From positions 1-51,256 of the forward strand of contig CAZCYQ010000020.1 of the NCBI GenBank assembly GCA_964503085.1: a DNA stretch of 51,256 nt, written 5' to 3'. Both the position numbers and the translations under genes were made by a program. Below the pieces are notes generated by a model that had not been told where the DNA came from, searched no databases, and saw nothing but the letters and a program-made list of their open reading frames with translations. Below, piece after piece: positions 26,425-33,762 of this stretch. Origin of the DNA: Bin80 sp964503085. Its GTDB lineage: Bacteria > Bacteroidota > Rhodothermia > Rhodothermales > Bin80. Position 1 is the first letter of the stretch, and the number at the start of each line of letters is the position of its first letter.

Positions 26425-27645
26425 ATGTACAATATCACCGCCAAAACTGAAGCAATTCGTAAGGCTTTTCCTGCACTGCAACGTGCGCACAACGGTTACC
26501 CTGTAGCCTACTTTGACGGTCCTGGTGGCACGCAGGTACCTACAATGGTAACTGATGCGATGGTCGATTACCTCCTACACCACAATGCAAACACACACTG
26601 GGCCTATCCCTCCAGTTCTGAAACCGATGCCATACTTGATAACGCTCGCGTAGTCTTCGCTGATTTTCTTAATTGTCGCCCGACAGAGGTAGTATTCGGT
26701 CAGAACATGACTACGTTAACGTTTCACCTGGCCCGTTCGCTGGGACGTCAATGGCAACAGGGGGATGAAATAATTGTCACAGACCTTGATCATCATGCAA
26801 ACATTGACCCATGGCGAGACCTGGCCAATGAGCATGGTTTTGTGATACGCTCAGCGAGGTTTGATACCAGAACCGGTCAACTGAACTTGGATCATCTTGA
26901 ACATTTGGTCAGCAAACGCACTCGATTGATCGCAATCGGTGGTGCATCGAATGCATTGGGGACCATCAATGATTTGCAGACGGTTATCAACCTCGCAAGC
27001 CGATCCAATGCGCTGTCATTCGTAGATGCAGTCCATTACGCTCCGCATGTACTCTGTGATACTAAAGCACTTGAATGCGATTTTTTGACATGCTCACCAT
27101 ACAAGTTCTATGGACCACACGCTGGTGTGCTATACGGAAGGCAATCATTGCTGCAGAATTTGAACGTGCCTCGCCTTGCACCAGCAGGTTCAACTGCACC
27201 TGAGCGCTTGGAAACTGGGACCCTTAGCCATGAAGCTATTGCCGGTTCTGCGGGAGCAGTAAATTTTCTTGCGTCGCTCACTCCAATTGAACCTCGACGT
27301 GCAGCATTAAAGGCCACCTATCAGGAGCTACATGAACGTGGACAGCATCTCATTACGCGGCTTTGGGAGGGACTGCACAGAGTTCCGGGCGTTGTGTGTT
27401 ACGGCCCTCCACCATCCGATGCACGTACTCCAACGGTCAGTTTCACAATTCGGAGATTAACGTCCGAGGAAGCCTGCCGAAAATTGAGTGACTACGGATT
27501 GTTTCTTTCTCATGGTGATTTCTACGCAAGTACTGTAGTCTCGCGTCTGGGAGTTGAAGGACTCATCAGAGCGGGTGTTGCTTGCTATACGACCGAAGAG
27601 GAGATTGATCGCCTCCTCATCGCTGTGAGACAAATCTCGAAGTAG
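26425..27645 (+). CDS. Cysteine-desulfurase-like PLP protein (TIGR01976 type) lacking the catalytic Cys loop
   Basis: This 406-residue class V aminotransferase has PLP Lys227 in CSPYKFYGPHAG, Asp201/His204 in VDAVHYAPH, and DLDHHANIDPW at 120-130. It opens with FDGPGGTQVP, as in the TIGR01976 'cysteine desulfurase family' branch (VC1184-like). In SufS/CsdA the persulfide-carrying cysteine lies in a 'GHHCAQP' loop. Here that position reads LSHGDFYASTVVSRLG with no cysteine, so true desulfurase activity is doubtful; an aminotransferase, lyase or epimerase role is possible. No suf or isc genes are nearby. The start is ATG 26425, divergent from the TIGR02206 gene. Confidence 0.87.
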   Translation: MYNITAKTEAIRKAFPALQRAHNGYPVAYFDGPGGTQVPTMVTDAMVDYLLHHNANTHWAYPSSSETDAILDNARVVFADFLNCRPTEVVFGQNMTTLTFHLARSLGRQWQQGDEIIVTDLDHHANIDPWRDLANEHGFVIRSARFDTRTGQLNLDHLEHLVSKRTRLIAIGGASNALGTINDLQTVINLASRSNALSFVDAVHYAPHVLCDTKALECDFLTCSPYKFYGPHAGVLYGRQSLLQNLNVPRLAPAGSTAPERLETGTLSHEAIAGSAGAVNFLASLTPIEPRRAALKATYQELHERGQHLITRLWEGLHRVPGVVCYGPPPSDARTPTVSFTIRRLTSEEACRKLSDYGLFLSHGDFYASTVVSRLGVEGLIRAGVACYTTEEEIDRLLIAVRQISK

Positions 27646-27748
27646 TTGGATCTAGAACCAATTTCACATTACTATGGGTAAGTTTGGATCGTTTGTGTCC
27701 AGCGTCAAACCAGGTTTTATAAAGAAGGTCTGGGCAATATCTGCGTCC

Positions 27749-29041
27749 TCAAGTATCGAATCCAATCCGCATCGACATTCTGACTGGAATCGCGCTCCCC
27801 TGATGGCTGCCCGGCTTGAATTTTGCATGGTTTGTAATAACCCGCATGGCTTCCTCGTCACATCCACCTCCAATGCCTTCAAGGACTATGGCATCGCGAA
27901 TATTACCCTCCTCGTCTACCGTGAATTGCACAATCACCCACCCTGCAATCCCGGCTTGGCGCGCGGCTTTTGGATATCTTACTTCACGTAGCAGTGTTCT
28001 AATGCCTCCAATGAGCTTCGGTGGCTCATCAGGGCTTATGAAGGCTGCTAGATCTTCACTGTGTCTTATTCGTATCAACCCCCGCTCTACCTCGCCGTCC
28101 GGCATGGTGGCATAGCTATAGAAGGTCTCCCCGGCCGTAGCAAACTGCGCCCGTGCCGAATCTGCGGCAGGATTGAAGACCGAGAACTTGCGGGTTTGCT
28201 CAACCTTGAATTCACTGGCGTTATCATGGATTTCCATGTGCAGAACGTAAATGCCAGAAACAAGAGCAGACAAATCAAAAGTTCCGACCAGGACATCCGT
28301 TGCGCGCACTGCTCGGCTTGAACGCTTCTGCAAGCCCGTGATGGGCGCCGGCCTGTTCACCTCGGAAACGTATAAAAGCAGGGTATACTCGTCCGTATCC
28401 GAAGCTGCGCATGCAGTATTGTATGCCTCCGCGTAGTAGAAAAGATTAGCAGCTCCCTCACCGTACAGTTGGCTCGCATTCGGTCGTATGTAGAGCCCGT
28501 TCTTGTAGAATGGATCCTCTCTATCCTGTGAAGGAGTAATCCTGGAAGCCAGTGTTATATCTGAAAGTGTACAGCTGTCCTGCTGATCAAAGTCCGGTAT
28601 GGTTACATCTCGGCTTGCCTGCACTGGATCCTGGCCCACCAGAGGCATGGCTATTCGCAGCTCGTACTCACCGGGTACAACGGTTAAGCGAACTTGACGC
28701 AAAAACACTTGCCCTTCTGTAATCACAGTCGGATCCATCACAGCAAACTGCAGATCCATATGCTGATCCCATACAACACGTTCCGCAGATTCAGCCTGAT
28801 CCGTATCGGAGGATCTAAGCAAGCTTAGCCCGAGCGGAATCGTAGAGATGTAAAGCGAATCAACGGCTTCATACGTAAGTTTGCTCGCCTCGAACGCCAT
28901 ATAGAGCTCAACCAGTGACTCCTGTTCGTCATAAGCGAACGACGCGTAATCAATATCAATCTGTGGAGCCTGTTGAGCTGAACTGCCAGCTCCGAAAAAC
29001 AGTAAGCCCAAGAGGGGAATCAAATAACATATTCTGTTCAT
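27749..29041 (-). CDS. Secreted protein with C-terminal TonB domain, tandem copy A
   Basis: The 430 residues begin with a signal peptide (MNRICYLIPLLGLLFFGAGSSAQ). The N-terminal 270 residues open with DIDYASFAYDEQESLVELY and resemble the first part of GWxTD-domain proteins, though the GWxTD motif itself is absent. The C-terminal 90 residues are a TonB-C fold (PPKLIGGIRTLLREVRYPKA, ARQAGIAGWVIVQFTVDEEG, KFKPGSHQGSAIPVRMSM). TonB-C domains normally hang from an inner-membrane anchor; here the only hydrophobic segment looks like a cleavable leader. A strong Shine-Dalgarno (AGGAGAGAGG, 4 bp before ATG) is present, unusual for this genome. A close paralogue precedes it. Confidence 0.83.
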   Translation of the reverse strand: MNRICYLIPLLGLLFFGAGSSAQQAPQIDIDYASFAYDEQESLVELYMAFEASKLTYEAVDSLYISTIPLGLSLLRSSDTDQAESAERVVWDQHMDLQFAVMDPTVITEGQVFLRQVRLTVVPGEYELRIAMPLVGQDPVQASRDVTIPDFDQQDSCTLSDITLASRITPSQDREDPFYKNGLYIRPNASQLYGEGAANLFYYAEAYNTACAASDTDEYTLLLYVSEVNRPAPITGLQKRSSRAVRATDVLVGTFDLSALVSGIYVLHMEIHDNASEFKVEQTRKFSVFNPAADSARAQFATAGETFYSYATMPDGEVERGLIRIRHSEDLAAFISPDEPPKLIGGIRTLLREVRYPKAARQAGIAGWVIVQFTVDEEGNIRDAIVLEGIGGGCDEEAMRVITNHAKFKPGSHQGSAIPVRMSMRIGFDT

Positions 29042-29166
29042 GAATCCTCTCTCCTGTTGTGAAAAAATCCCAAACCAACCACGCTTGTATTCCCACCTAC
29101 CTTGCGCGCATCAAGTGGGATTACACGTCCCCGGCACTTCTTGTAAAGGTACACCCAAAAACCATC

Positions 29167-29199
29167 CTAAACACCTCGCAGCATGGAGAAGAAACCCAT
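29167..29199 (-). pseudogene. Relic of the 3' end of the CPBP protease gene
   Basis: The minus strand reads MGFFSMLRGV-stop. The intact CPBP gene upstream ends TGFFSMLQGV-stop at 30715, and the DNA around both stops is also alike (the GGCACTTCTTGTAAA segment and the AGCATGGAGAAGAAACCC segment). The relic has no upstream coding sequence. It marks the boundary of the tandem duplication that produced copies A and B. Confidence 0.85.
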
Positions 29200-29205
29200 T
29201 AAATA

Positions 29206-29255
29206 AACAGAATTCCCGTTTGTCAAAATAGGTGTCCTTAACGGACAAGGAAGAA
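29206..29255 (-). terminator. Weak hairpin after copy B
   Basis: A 5-bp inverted repeat TGTCC-TTAAC-GGACA lies at 29233-29247, with AAAA (TTTT on the minus strand) at 29225-29228 in the direction of transcription. The stem is short, so this is a weak candidate for the terminator of copy B. Confidence 0.3.
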
Positions 29256-30584
29256 TCATTGGAGAATGTATAGCTGAGAACGCCCTCCCAGCCTGAATAT
29301 AAGTTGCATCGACATTCTGACTGAAACTGGTCTTCCCTGAGAGATACCTGGCTTGAATTTTGCGTACTCTGTAATAACCCGGATGACTTCCTCTTCAAGT
29401 CCGCCTCCAAATTTGTCATGGATCATAATATCGCGAACATTACCCTCCTCATCTACTGTGAAATACACAAGCATCGTTCCTTGAATCCCCGCTCGTCTTG
29501 CGGCTTCCGGATATCTCATATTACGTTGCAATGCGCGGATACCCCCAATGAGCTCTGGCAACTCATCAATATACCAGAGGTCCGCAATATCTTCTGCATG
29601 TCTGATCTTTATTAGCCCTTGCTCTTTCTCTTCCTCTGATACAATTGCATAATCACTTAAGTAGGATATTTCCATGGCATGAAGAATCTGTCTCCGTGTT
29701 GAATCTGCAGCAGCATTCAGAATAAGGAACTTGCGGGTTTGTTCAGTCTTGGATTCATTGGTCTCGTCAAGAATTTCCATGTGCAGATTATATAGACCAG
29801 AATTAAGAGTAGACAAATCAAATGTACCAACAAGGACATCTGTTGGCCGCACTTCTCGTTTCGAGTGTTTCTGTAAACCCGGAATGGGCTCTGATTCACT
29901 TAATTTGGAAACGTATATAAGCGTAGTGTATTCGTCTGTATCCCGAGCTGTGCAGGCAGTATTGTAGGCCTCTGCATAGTAGAAGAGGTTAGTAGCTCCC
30001 TCGCCGTACAGCTGGTTAGCATTTGGACGTATACGGAGTCCGTTCTTATAGAATGGATCCTCTCTATCCTCCGAACGAGTAATTCTGGTAGCCAGCGTTA
30101 TGTCTGAAAGTGCACAGCTATCCTGCAGACCGTAGTCTGGTATCACTACATCACGGCTTGCCTGTACTGGATCTTGGGCAGACAAAGGCATGACTATTTG
30201 CAGTTCGTACTCACCGGGCGCGACAGTTAGCCGGACTTGACGCAAAAACATCTGCCCTTCTGTAATCAAAGATGAATCCACCACAGCAAACAGCATATCT
30301 TTTTTCTGCTCCCATACAACACGTTTTGCAGATGCATTCAGATCCGTATCGGAAGAACTAAGCAAGCTCAGTTCAAGTGGAATCGTAGAGGTGTAAAGCG
30401 AATCACCGGCTTCGTAAGTGAGTGTGCTCGCCTTGACCGCTACATAAAGCTCAACCAGTGACTCCTGTTCGTCATAAGCGAATGACGCGTAATCAATATC
30501 AATCTGCGGAGCCCATTGTGCTGAACTGCCAGCTACGAAAAACAGTAACCCAAAGAGGGGGATTAAATAACATATTCTGTTCAT
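29256..30584 (-). CDS. Secreted protein with C-terminal TonB domain, tandem copy B
   Basis: The 442-residue protein is close to copy A along its whole length: signal peptide MNRICYLIPLFGLLFFVAGSSAQ, DIDYASFAYDEQESLVELY, an RLTVAPGEYELQIVMPL segment, FYYAEAYNTAC, and a TonB-C domain starting LPELIGGIRALQRNMRYPEA. Its C-terminus runs on as RLGGRSQLYILQ, where copy A ends IGFDT, so the sequence past the domain differs. The ATG at 30584 follows AGGAGAGAGGATTC, the same ribosome-binding site as copy A; an ATG 45 bp upstream is rejected. Probably periplasmic; the function is unknown. The CPBP protease gene lies 130 bp upstream on the same strand. Confidence 0.85.
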   Translation of the reverse strand: MNRICYLIPLFGLLFFVAGSSAQWAPQIDIDYASFAYDEQESLVELYVAVKASTLTYEAGDSLYTSTIPLELSLLSSSDTDLNASAKRVVWEQKKDMLFAVVDSSLITEGQMFLRQVRLTVAPGEYELQIVMPLSAQDPVQASRDVVIPDYGLQDSCALSDITLATRITRSEDREDPFYKNGLRIRPNANQLYGEGATNLFYYAEAYNTACTARDTDEYTTLIYVSKLSESEPIPGLQKHSKREVRPTDVLVGTFDLSTLNSGLYNLHMEILDETNESKTEQTRKFLILNAAADSTRRQILHAMEISYLSDYAIVSEEEKEQGLIKIRHAEDIADLWYIDELPELIGGIRALQRNMRYPEAARRAGIQGTMLVYFTVDEEGNVRDIMIHDKFGGGLEEEVIRVITEYAKFKPGISQGRPVSVRMSMQLIFRLGGRSQLYILQ

Positions 30585-30714
30585 GAATCCTCTCTCCTGT
30601 CGCGAAAAACTTTCCCACATCAGCCACACTTGTTTCTCCCGTCCACCGTACGCGAGTCAAATAGAATTACAAATCCCCCGGCACTTCTTGTAAAAAGTAC
30701 ACAGAAAAACTATT

Positions 30715-31503
30715 CTAAACACCCTGCAGCATGGAGAAGAAACCCGTGAAAACCATAACATCGTAGATCGCGTGTGCCCAGGCAACAACGGCAAAACCGC
30801 GTATCAGAAAAACTGCATTGAAAATCAAACCGCCAATAGCTCGGTAAACAAACACGCCGAGTTCCCATGGATCACCCATGTTCCCAAAATGATGTATCGC
30901 GCTAAAAGCAATCGCACCGACCACTGCGGCCAAAATATACATGAGCACTTTGGCTTTGGGGAAGGCTAGCCGCAACACAAAGGCAAGCCCACCGACAAGC
31001 AGAACACGAAAAAACAGCTCCTCATATAAGCCAGCTCCAAGGGAAAGAACCAGCTCCATGACTAGATTCGACTCATTGTGTACCTCTTGTGCAAACATCA
31101 TCGGTGACATCAACCATTGCGTAAAACCAGAGGTAATGAAAGCGAACAGAATCGCATAAATGGTGCTTTCAAGGATGATAAAACCAGGATACTTGCCATG
31201 GAATGTGACATTCTTTTTCCTCTCAATGGCAACAATGAGCGCACCCACAACCAGCACTACACCGAACAGTATTAGCTCATGTGCCAGCCCGAAACTTGGA
31301 ATGAGGTCTTTTAGCCAGATATCAGCGATAATACGAACCTCCGCCGCCGCGCCACGATTCACCCACACAATCCCTATTTCATAGAGCAACAGGAGCGGAA
31401 GTGCCATAAGGAACCCCCATGTTGCGGTTCGCGTGGTCCGGAAATAGCTTGCAAATACACCCGAAGCCGGGGGATCGGTAGATGAGGAATATTCGTCAGT
31501 CAT
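30715..31503 (-). CDS. CPBP-family intramembrane metalloprotease (CAAX-like)
   Basis: This 262-residue polytopic protein has the family's catalytic motifs. Motif 1 is EELFFR (Glu161, Glu162, Arg166), motif 2 is IHHFGN (His204/His205), and motif 3 is AHAIYD (about His244). These form the putative metal site in the membrane. Substrates of bacterial members are mostly unknown. The start overlaps the end of the TPR gene by 8 bp, so they are translationally coupled. The 3' end of this gene was copied into the spacer before the downstream TonB-C gene. Confidence 0.9.
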   Translation of the reverse strand: MTDEYSSSTDPPASGVFASYFRTTRTATWGFLMALPLLLLYEIGIVWVNRGAAAEVRIIADIWLKDLIPSFGLAHELILFGVVLVVGALIVAIERKKNVTFHGKYPGFIILESTIYAILFAFITSGFTQWLMSPMMFAQEVHNESNLVMELVLSLGAGLYEELFFRVLLVGGLAFVLRLAFPKAKVLMYILAAVVGAIAFSAIHHFGNMGDPWELGVFVYRAIGGLIFNAVFLIRGFAVVAWAHAIYDVMVFTGFFSMLQGV

Positions 31504-31810
31504 CGTCTACTTCCATCAAAGCCTGCTGAAGCTCGGATCGATCCTTCACTTCGTGAAGATCATTACACACCTGGATGCCTTCCTGGTATGTTCGCACTGC
31601 ATCATCCCGATTGCCAAGCTCCAGATGAAGCTTTCCCAGGTGATAATACACCCCTGTATAGCCGGGAGCCGTAGCCAGGACGGACCTATACCAATTCAGT
31701 GCATCTTCCAACCGCCCCCTTTTGTGACACTCAAATCCAAGCGCAAATAACGTAAAAGGATCTGACTTATCATCCTCGTACAACTGCAAAAGCTGTTGTA
31801 TGCGATCCAT
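31496..31810 (-). CDS. Small tetratricopeptide-repeat protein
   Basis: From the ATG at 31810 the protein is 104 residues, MDRIQQLLQLYEDD, the usual opening of small TPR proteins in Bacteroidota; an ATG 27 bp upstream (31837) is possible. Two to three TPR units are visible: DPFTLFALGFECHKRGRLEDALNWYRSVL and TGVYYHLGKLHLELGNRDDAVRTYQEGI. It probably mediates a protein contact in the cytoplasm. It overlaps the CPBP protease gene by 8 bp, suggesting the two proteins act together. Confidence 0.82.
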   Translation of the reverse strand: MDRIQQLLQLYEDDKSDPFTLFALGFECHKRGRLEDALNWYRSVLATAPGYTGVYYHLGKLHLELGNRDDAVRTYQEGIQVCNDLHEVKDRSELQQALMEVDDD

Positions 31811-31893
31811 TTCGTTCGCTCCGTCCAGAACGCTCAATTCCGTCTATGCAATGCCTGTTGGGAAAAGCAGAGGGCCGGATAGGTACACCTTTT

Positions 31894-32730
31894 CTACCAG
31901 CCTCCGCCAGCACCACCACCACCAAAGCCTCCCCCGCCAAAGCCTCCGCCGAAACCGCCGCCGAAGCCTCCGCCAGCACCAAAACTTCCCCCTCCACCGA
32001 AGCCACCGGCTCCACGTCCACTTGCATGTCCCAATAAGAACATCAGTGGAATAATACTGTCGCCATGGTGACGGCGACCTGGTCCTCCTTTTCCGCCACC
32101 GCGCGTAAGCATCGAGAAAACAACGAATACCACAGCCATCAACAATAATGCAAGGCCTCCAAAATCCCCCCTTCTGTCTGAGCCCTGCGCTACTGGTAGA
32201 AACTCTGCCGTGTACTCCCCTGCTGCTGCAAGCATAAGTGCATCAACTGCTCCAGCTAAACCGGCATAATACCGTCCCTCTCTAAAATTAGGCGTTATAA
32301 TATCCCGTACGATACGCCCGGCCAGTACATCTGGAATTGCTCCCTCCAAACCATACCCTACCGCAATAAACACGGCACGGTCTTGCTCGCTGACCAGAAT
32401 AAGTACCCCATTGTCATGCTCAGCCTGCCCTACTCCGAGCGACTGTCCTAATTCGGTTGCATATTCGGCAATATCACGCCCCTCCAATGATTGTATTATG
32501 CGAATAGCAATCTGTGTTGAGGTACTGTCCGCATACAGACGCAACGAGAGCGCCAGGCGCTGTTCCTCCTGCGAAGACAGCATTCCAGCTTCGTCAACAA
32601 CGATCTGGTTCCGTTCCTGGGCTAAAACGCTTCCATGAACCACTACCAGTGCTATCAGAGCAACTGGGACAAACCAGCAAAACCGCCTGTACTTATGAAT
32701 CAAAATCGACCTCTGGTGCACTCTGGGCAT
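31894..32730 (-). CDS. TPM-domain membrane protein with Gly-rich tail (YgcG-like)
   Basis: The 278-residue protein has a leader (FCWFVPVALIALVVVHGSVLAQ), then a TPM domain at about residues 45-165 (NQIVVDEAGMLSSQEEQRL, VLILVSEQDRAVFIAVGYGL, IVRDIITPNFREGRYYAGL). A second hydrophobic segment follows (GLALLLMAVVFVVFSML). The last 45 or so residues are almost pure Gly/Phe, ending GGGGAGGGW. The start is uncertain: ATG 32730 overlaps lemA by 38 bp, while a TTG at 32703 lies just after an AGAGG. The TPM domain may assist photosystem repair in plants, but in bacteria its role is unknown. It is next to lemA, as in many genomes. Confidence 0.87.
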   Translation of the reverse strand: MPRVHQRSILIHKYRRFCWFVPVALIALVVVHGSVLAQERNQIVVDEAGMLSSQEEQRLALSLRLYADSTSTQIAIRIIQSLEGRDIAEYATELGQSLGVGQAEHDNGVLILVSEQDRAVFIAVGYGLEGAIPDVLAGRIVRDIITPNFREGRYYAGLAGAVDALMLAAAGEYTAEFLPVAQGSDRRGDFGGLALLLMAVVFVVFSMLTRGGGKGGPGRRHHGDSIIPLMFLLGHASGRGAGGFGGGGSFGAGGGFGGGFGGGFGGGGFGGGGAGGGW

Positions 32731-33295
32731 CACTGTCTGCCTCAAACGGGGATCGACGGCTGTGCCCAAACATGCCGGCAAACATGGCTGCGGGGAATCG
32801 GCGGATCGCCGTGTTGTAATCGCGCACCACACCATTGTAACGTGTGCGTGCCGTATTTATACGGTTTTCTGTACCCTCCAACTGAACCTGCAAATCACGA
32901 AACCCTTCCGTGGCCCGTAGTTGTGGGTAATTTTCACTGACAACCAATAATCTTCCGAGCGCTCCCGAAAGTTGGGACTGCGCCTGCTGGAATTGCGCCA
33001 GACCTTCAGGGTCACGTACATCCTCGGCTGATACATTTATGGATGTTGCCCGGGCACGTGCTTCCGTTACAGCCTGTAGCGTTTCCTGTTCAAAGTCTCC
33101 GGCTGCCCTCACCGTATTCACAAGGTTTGGAATCAGATCAGCTCTTCGCTGATAGGCAGTCTGAACATTCGCCCAAGCCTCCTCAACCATCTCCTCCTGT
33201 CCCACCAGATTGTTGTAGGTTCCGCAACCGGCACAGCCTGCAAACCCTACAAGCAAAACGACAATCAACAAAACTAACGTACTTGTACGACGCAT
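32693..33295 (-). CDS. lemA: LemA-family membrane-anchored protein
   Basis: From the ATG at 33295 the protein is 200 residues. A leader with a lipobox-like GFAGC suggests a lipoprotein, though LemA proteins are usually described as having an N-terminal membrane segment. The LemA fold follows: YNNLVGQEEMVEEAWANVQ, QRRADLIPNLVNTVRAA, FEQETLQAVTEARARA, ENYPQLRATEGFRDLQ, and RTRYNGVVRDYNTAIRRFPA. The C-terminal 20 residues are acidic. The role is unknown; LemA genes often sit next to TPM-domain genes, as here. It lies 34 bp downstream of the yqgF gene on the same strand. Confidence 0.92.
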   Translation of the reverse strand: MRRTSTLVLLIVVLLVGFAGCAGCGTYNNLVGQEEMVEEAWANVQTAYQRRADLIPNLVNTVRAAGDFEQETLQAVTEARARATSINVSAEDVRDPEGLAQFQQAQSQLSGALGRLLVVSENYPQLRATEGFRDLQVQLEGTENRINTARTRYNGVVRDYNTAIRRFPAAMFAGMFGHSRRSPFEADSDAQSAPEVDFDS

Positions 33296-33329
33296 TATCA
33301 CATCCAAATTAAGCTCTACCGTGCGTACG

Positions 33330-33761
33330 TCAATCAGGGCTAGTGGTTTCGGCAATAGCATCCAGATACTCCTGTAATATTATACCGGCGGCAACTTGGT
33401 CTACAACACCACGCCTGCCATGGAAGGATCGTCCACGCAGCATAATCTTAGCTTCTTCAGATGTATAGCGCTCATCCCAGCGTACGATAGCTACATCTGG
33501 CATCTGGTTTAACAAGCGTCGAATATATTCGTCTACCCGCCTGGTTGCACTTCCCTCTGATCCGTCTTCTTCCAGTGGCCAACCAATAACAATAACCTCT
33601 AATTTTTCCCGTTGATGGATCGCAACCAGTTTTTCTATTGCAGACGCCGGACTGCAGGTATCCAAGGGTTGCGCGAACATACGCAATGGGTCAGCTATGG
33701 ACAGACCTACCCGCCGTGTACCATAATCAACCGATACAATACGCGGACGTCTACTATACAA
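33330..33761 (-). CDS. yqgF: YqgF/RuvX-like RNase-H-fold protein (pre-16S rRNA nuclease)
   Basis: The 143 residues match YqgF, an RNase-H-fold protein implicated in 16S rRNA maturation and proposed earlier to resolve Holliday junctions. The motifs are VSVDYGTRRVGLS, VIVIGWPL, DERYTSEEA and VDQVAAGIILQEYL, giving the expected acidic active site. The start is inferred as TTG 33759-33761: the last codons of rel read GAGGAATAA, so the GAGGAA forms a Shine-Dalgarno 6 bp before the TTG, and the length from there matches the family. Longer upstream starts lie inside rel. Confidence 0.9.
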   Translation of the reverse strand: MYSRRPRIVSVDYGTRRVGLSIADPLRMFAQPLDTCSPASAIEKLVAIHQREKLEVIVIGWPLEEDGSEGSATRRVDEYIRRLLNQMPDVAIVRWDERYTSEEAKIMLRGRSFHGRRGVVDQVAAGIILQEYLDAIAETTSPD

Positions 33762-33762
33762 C

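Noticed and set aside
27647..27662. Near-palindrome TTGGATCTAGAACCAA after the desulfurase-like gene as a terminator or operator.
   Set aside because: It has a central mismatch pair, only a TTT after it and no second copy in the window; it could be chance.
31894..32040. Short regular repeats (CCGCCAAAGCCTCC-like) as a possible CRISPR array.
   Set aside because: They are codons of the Gly/Phe-rich tail of the TPM-domain protein, with no spacers of equal length and no cas genes.
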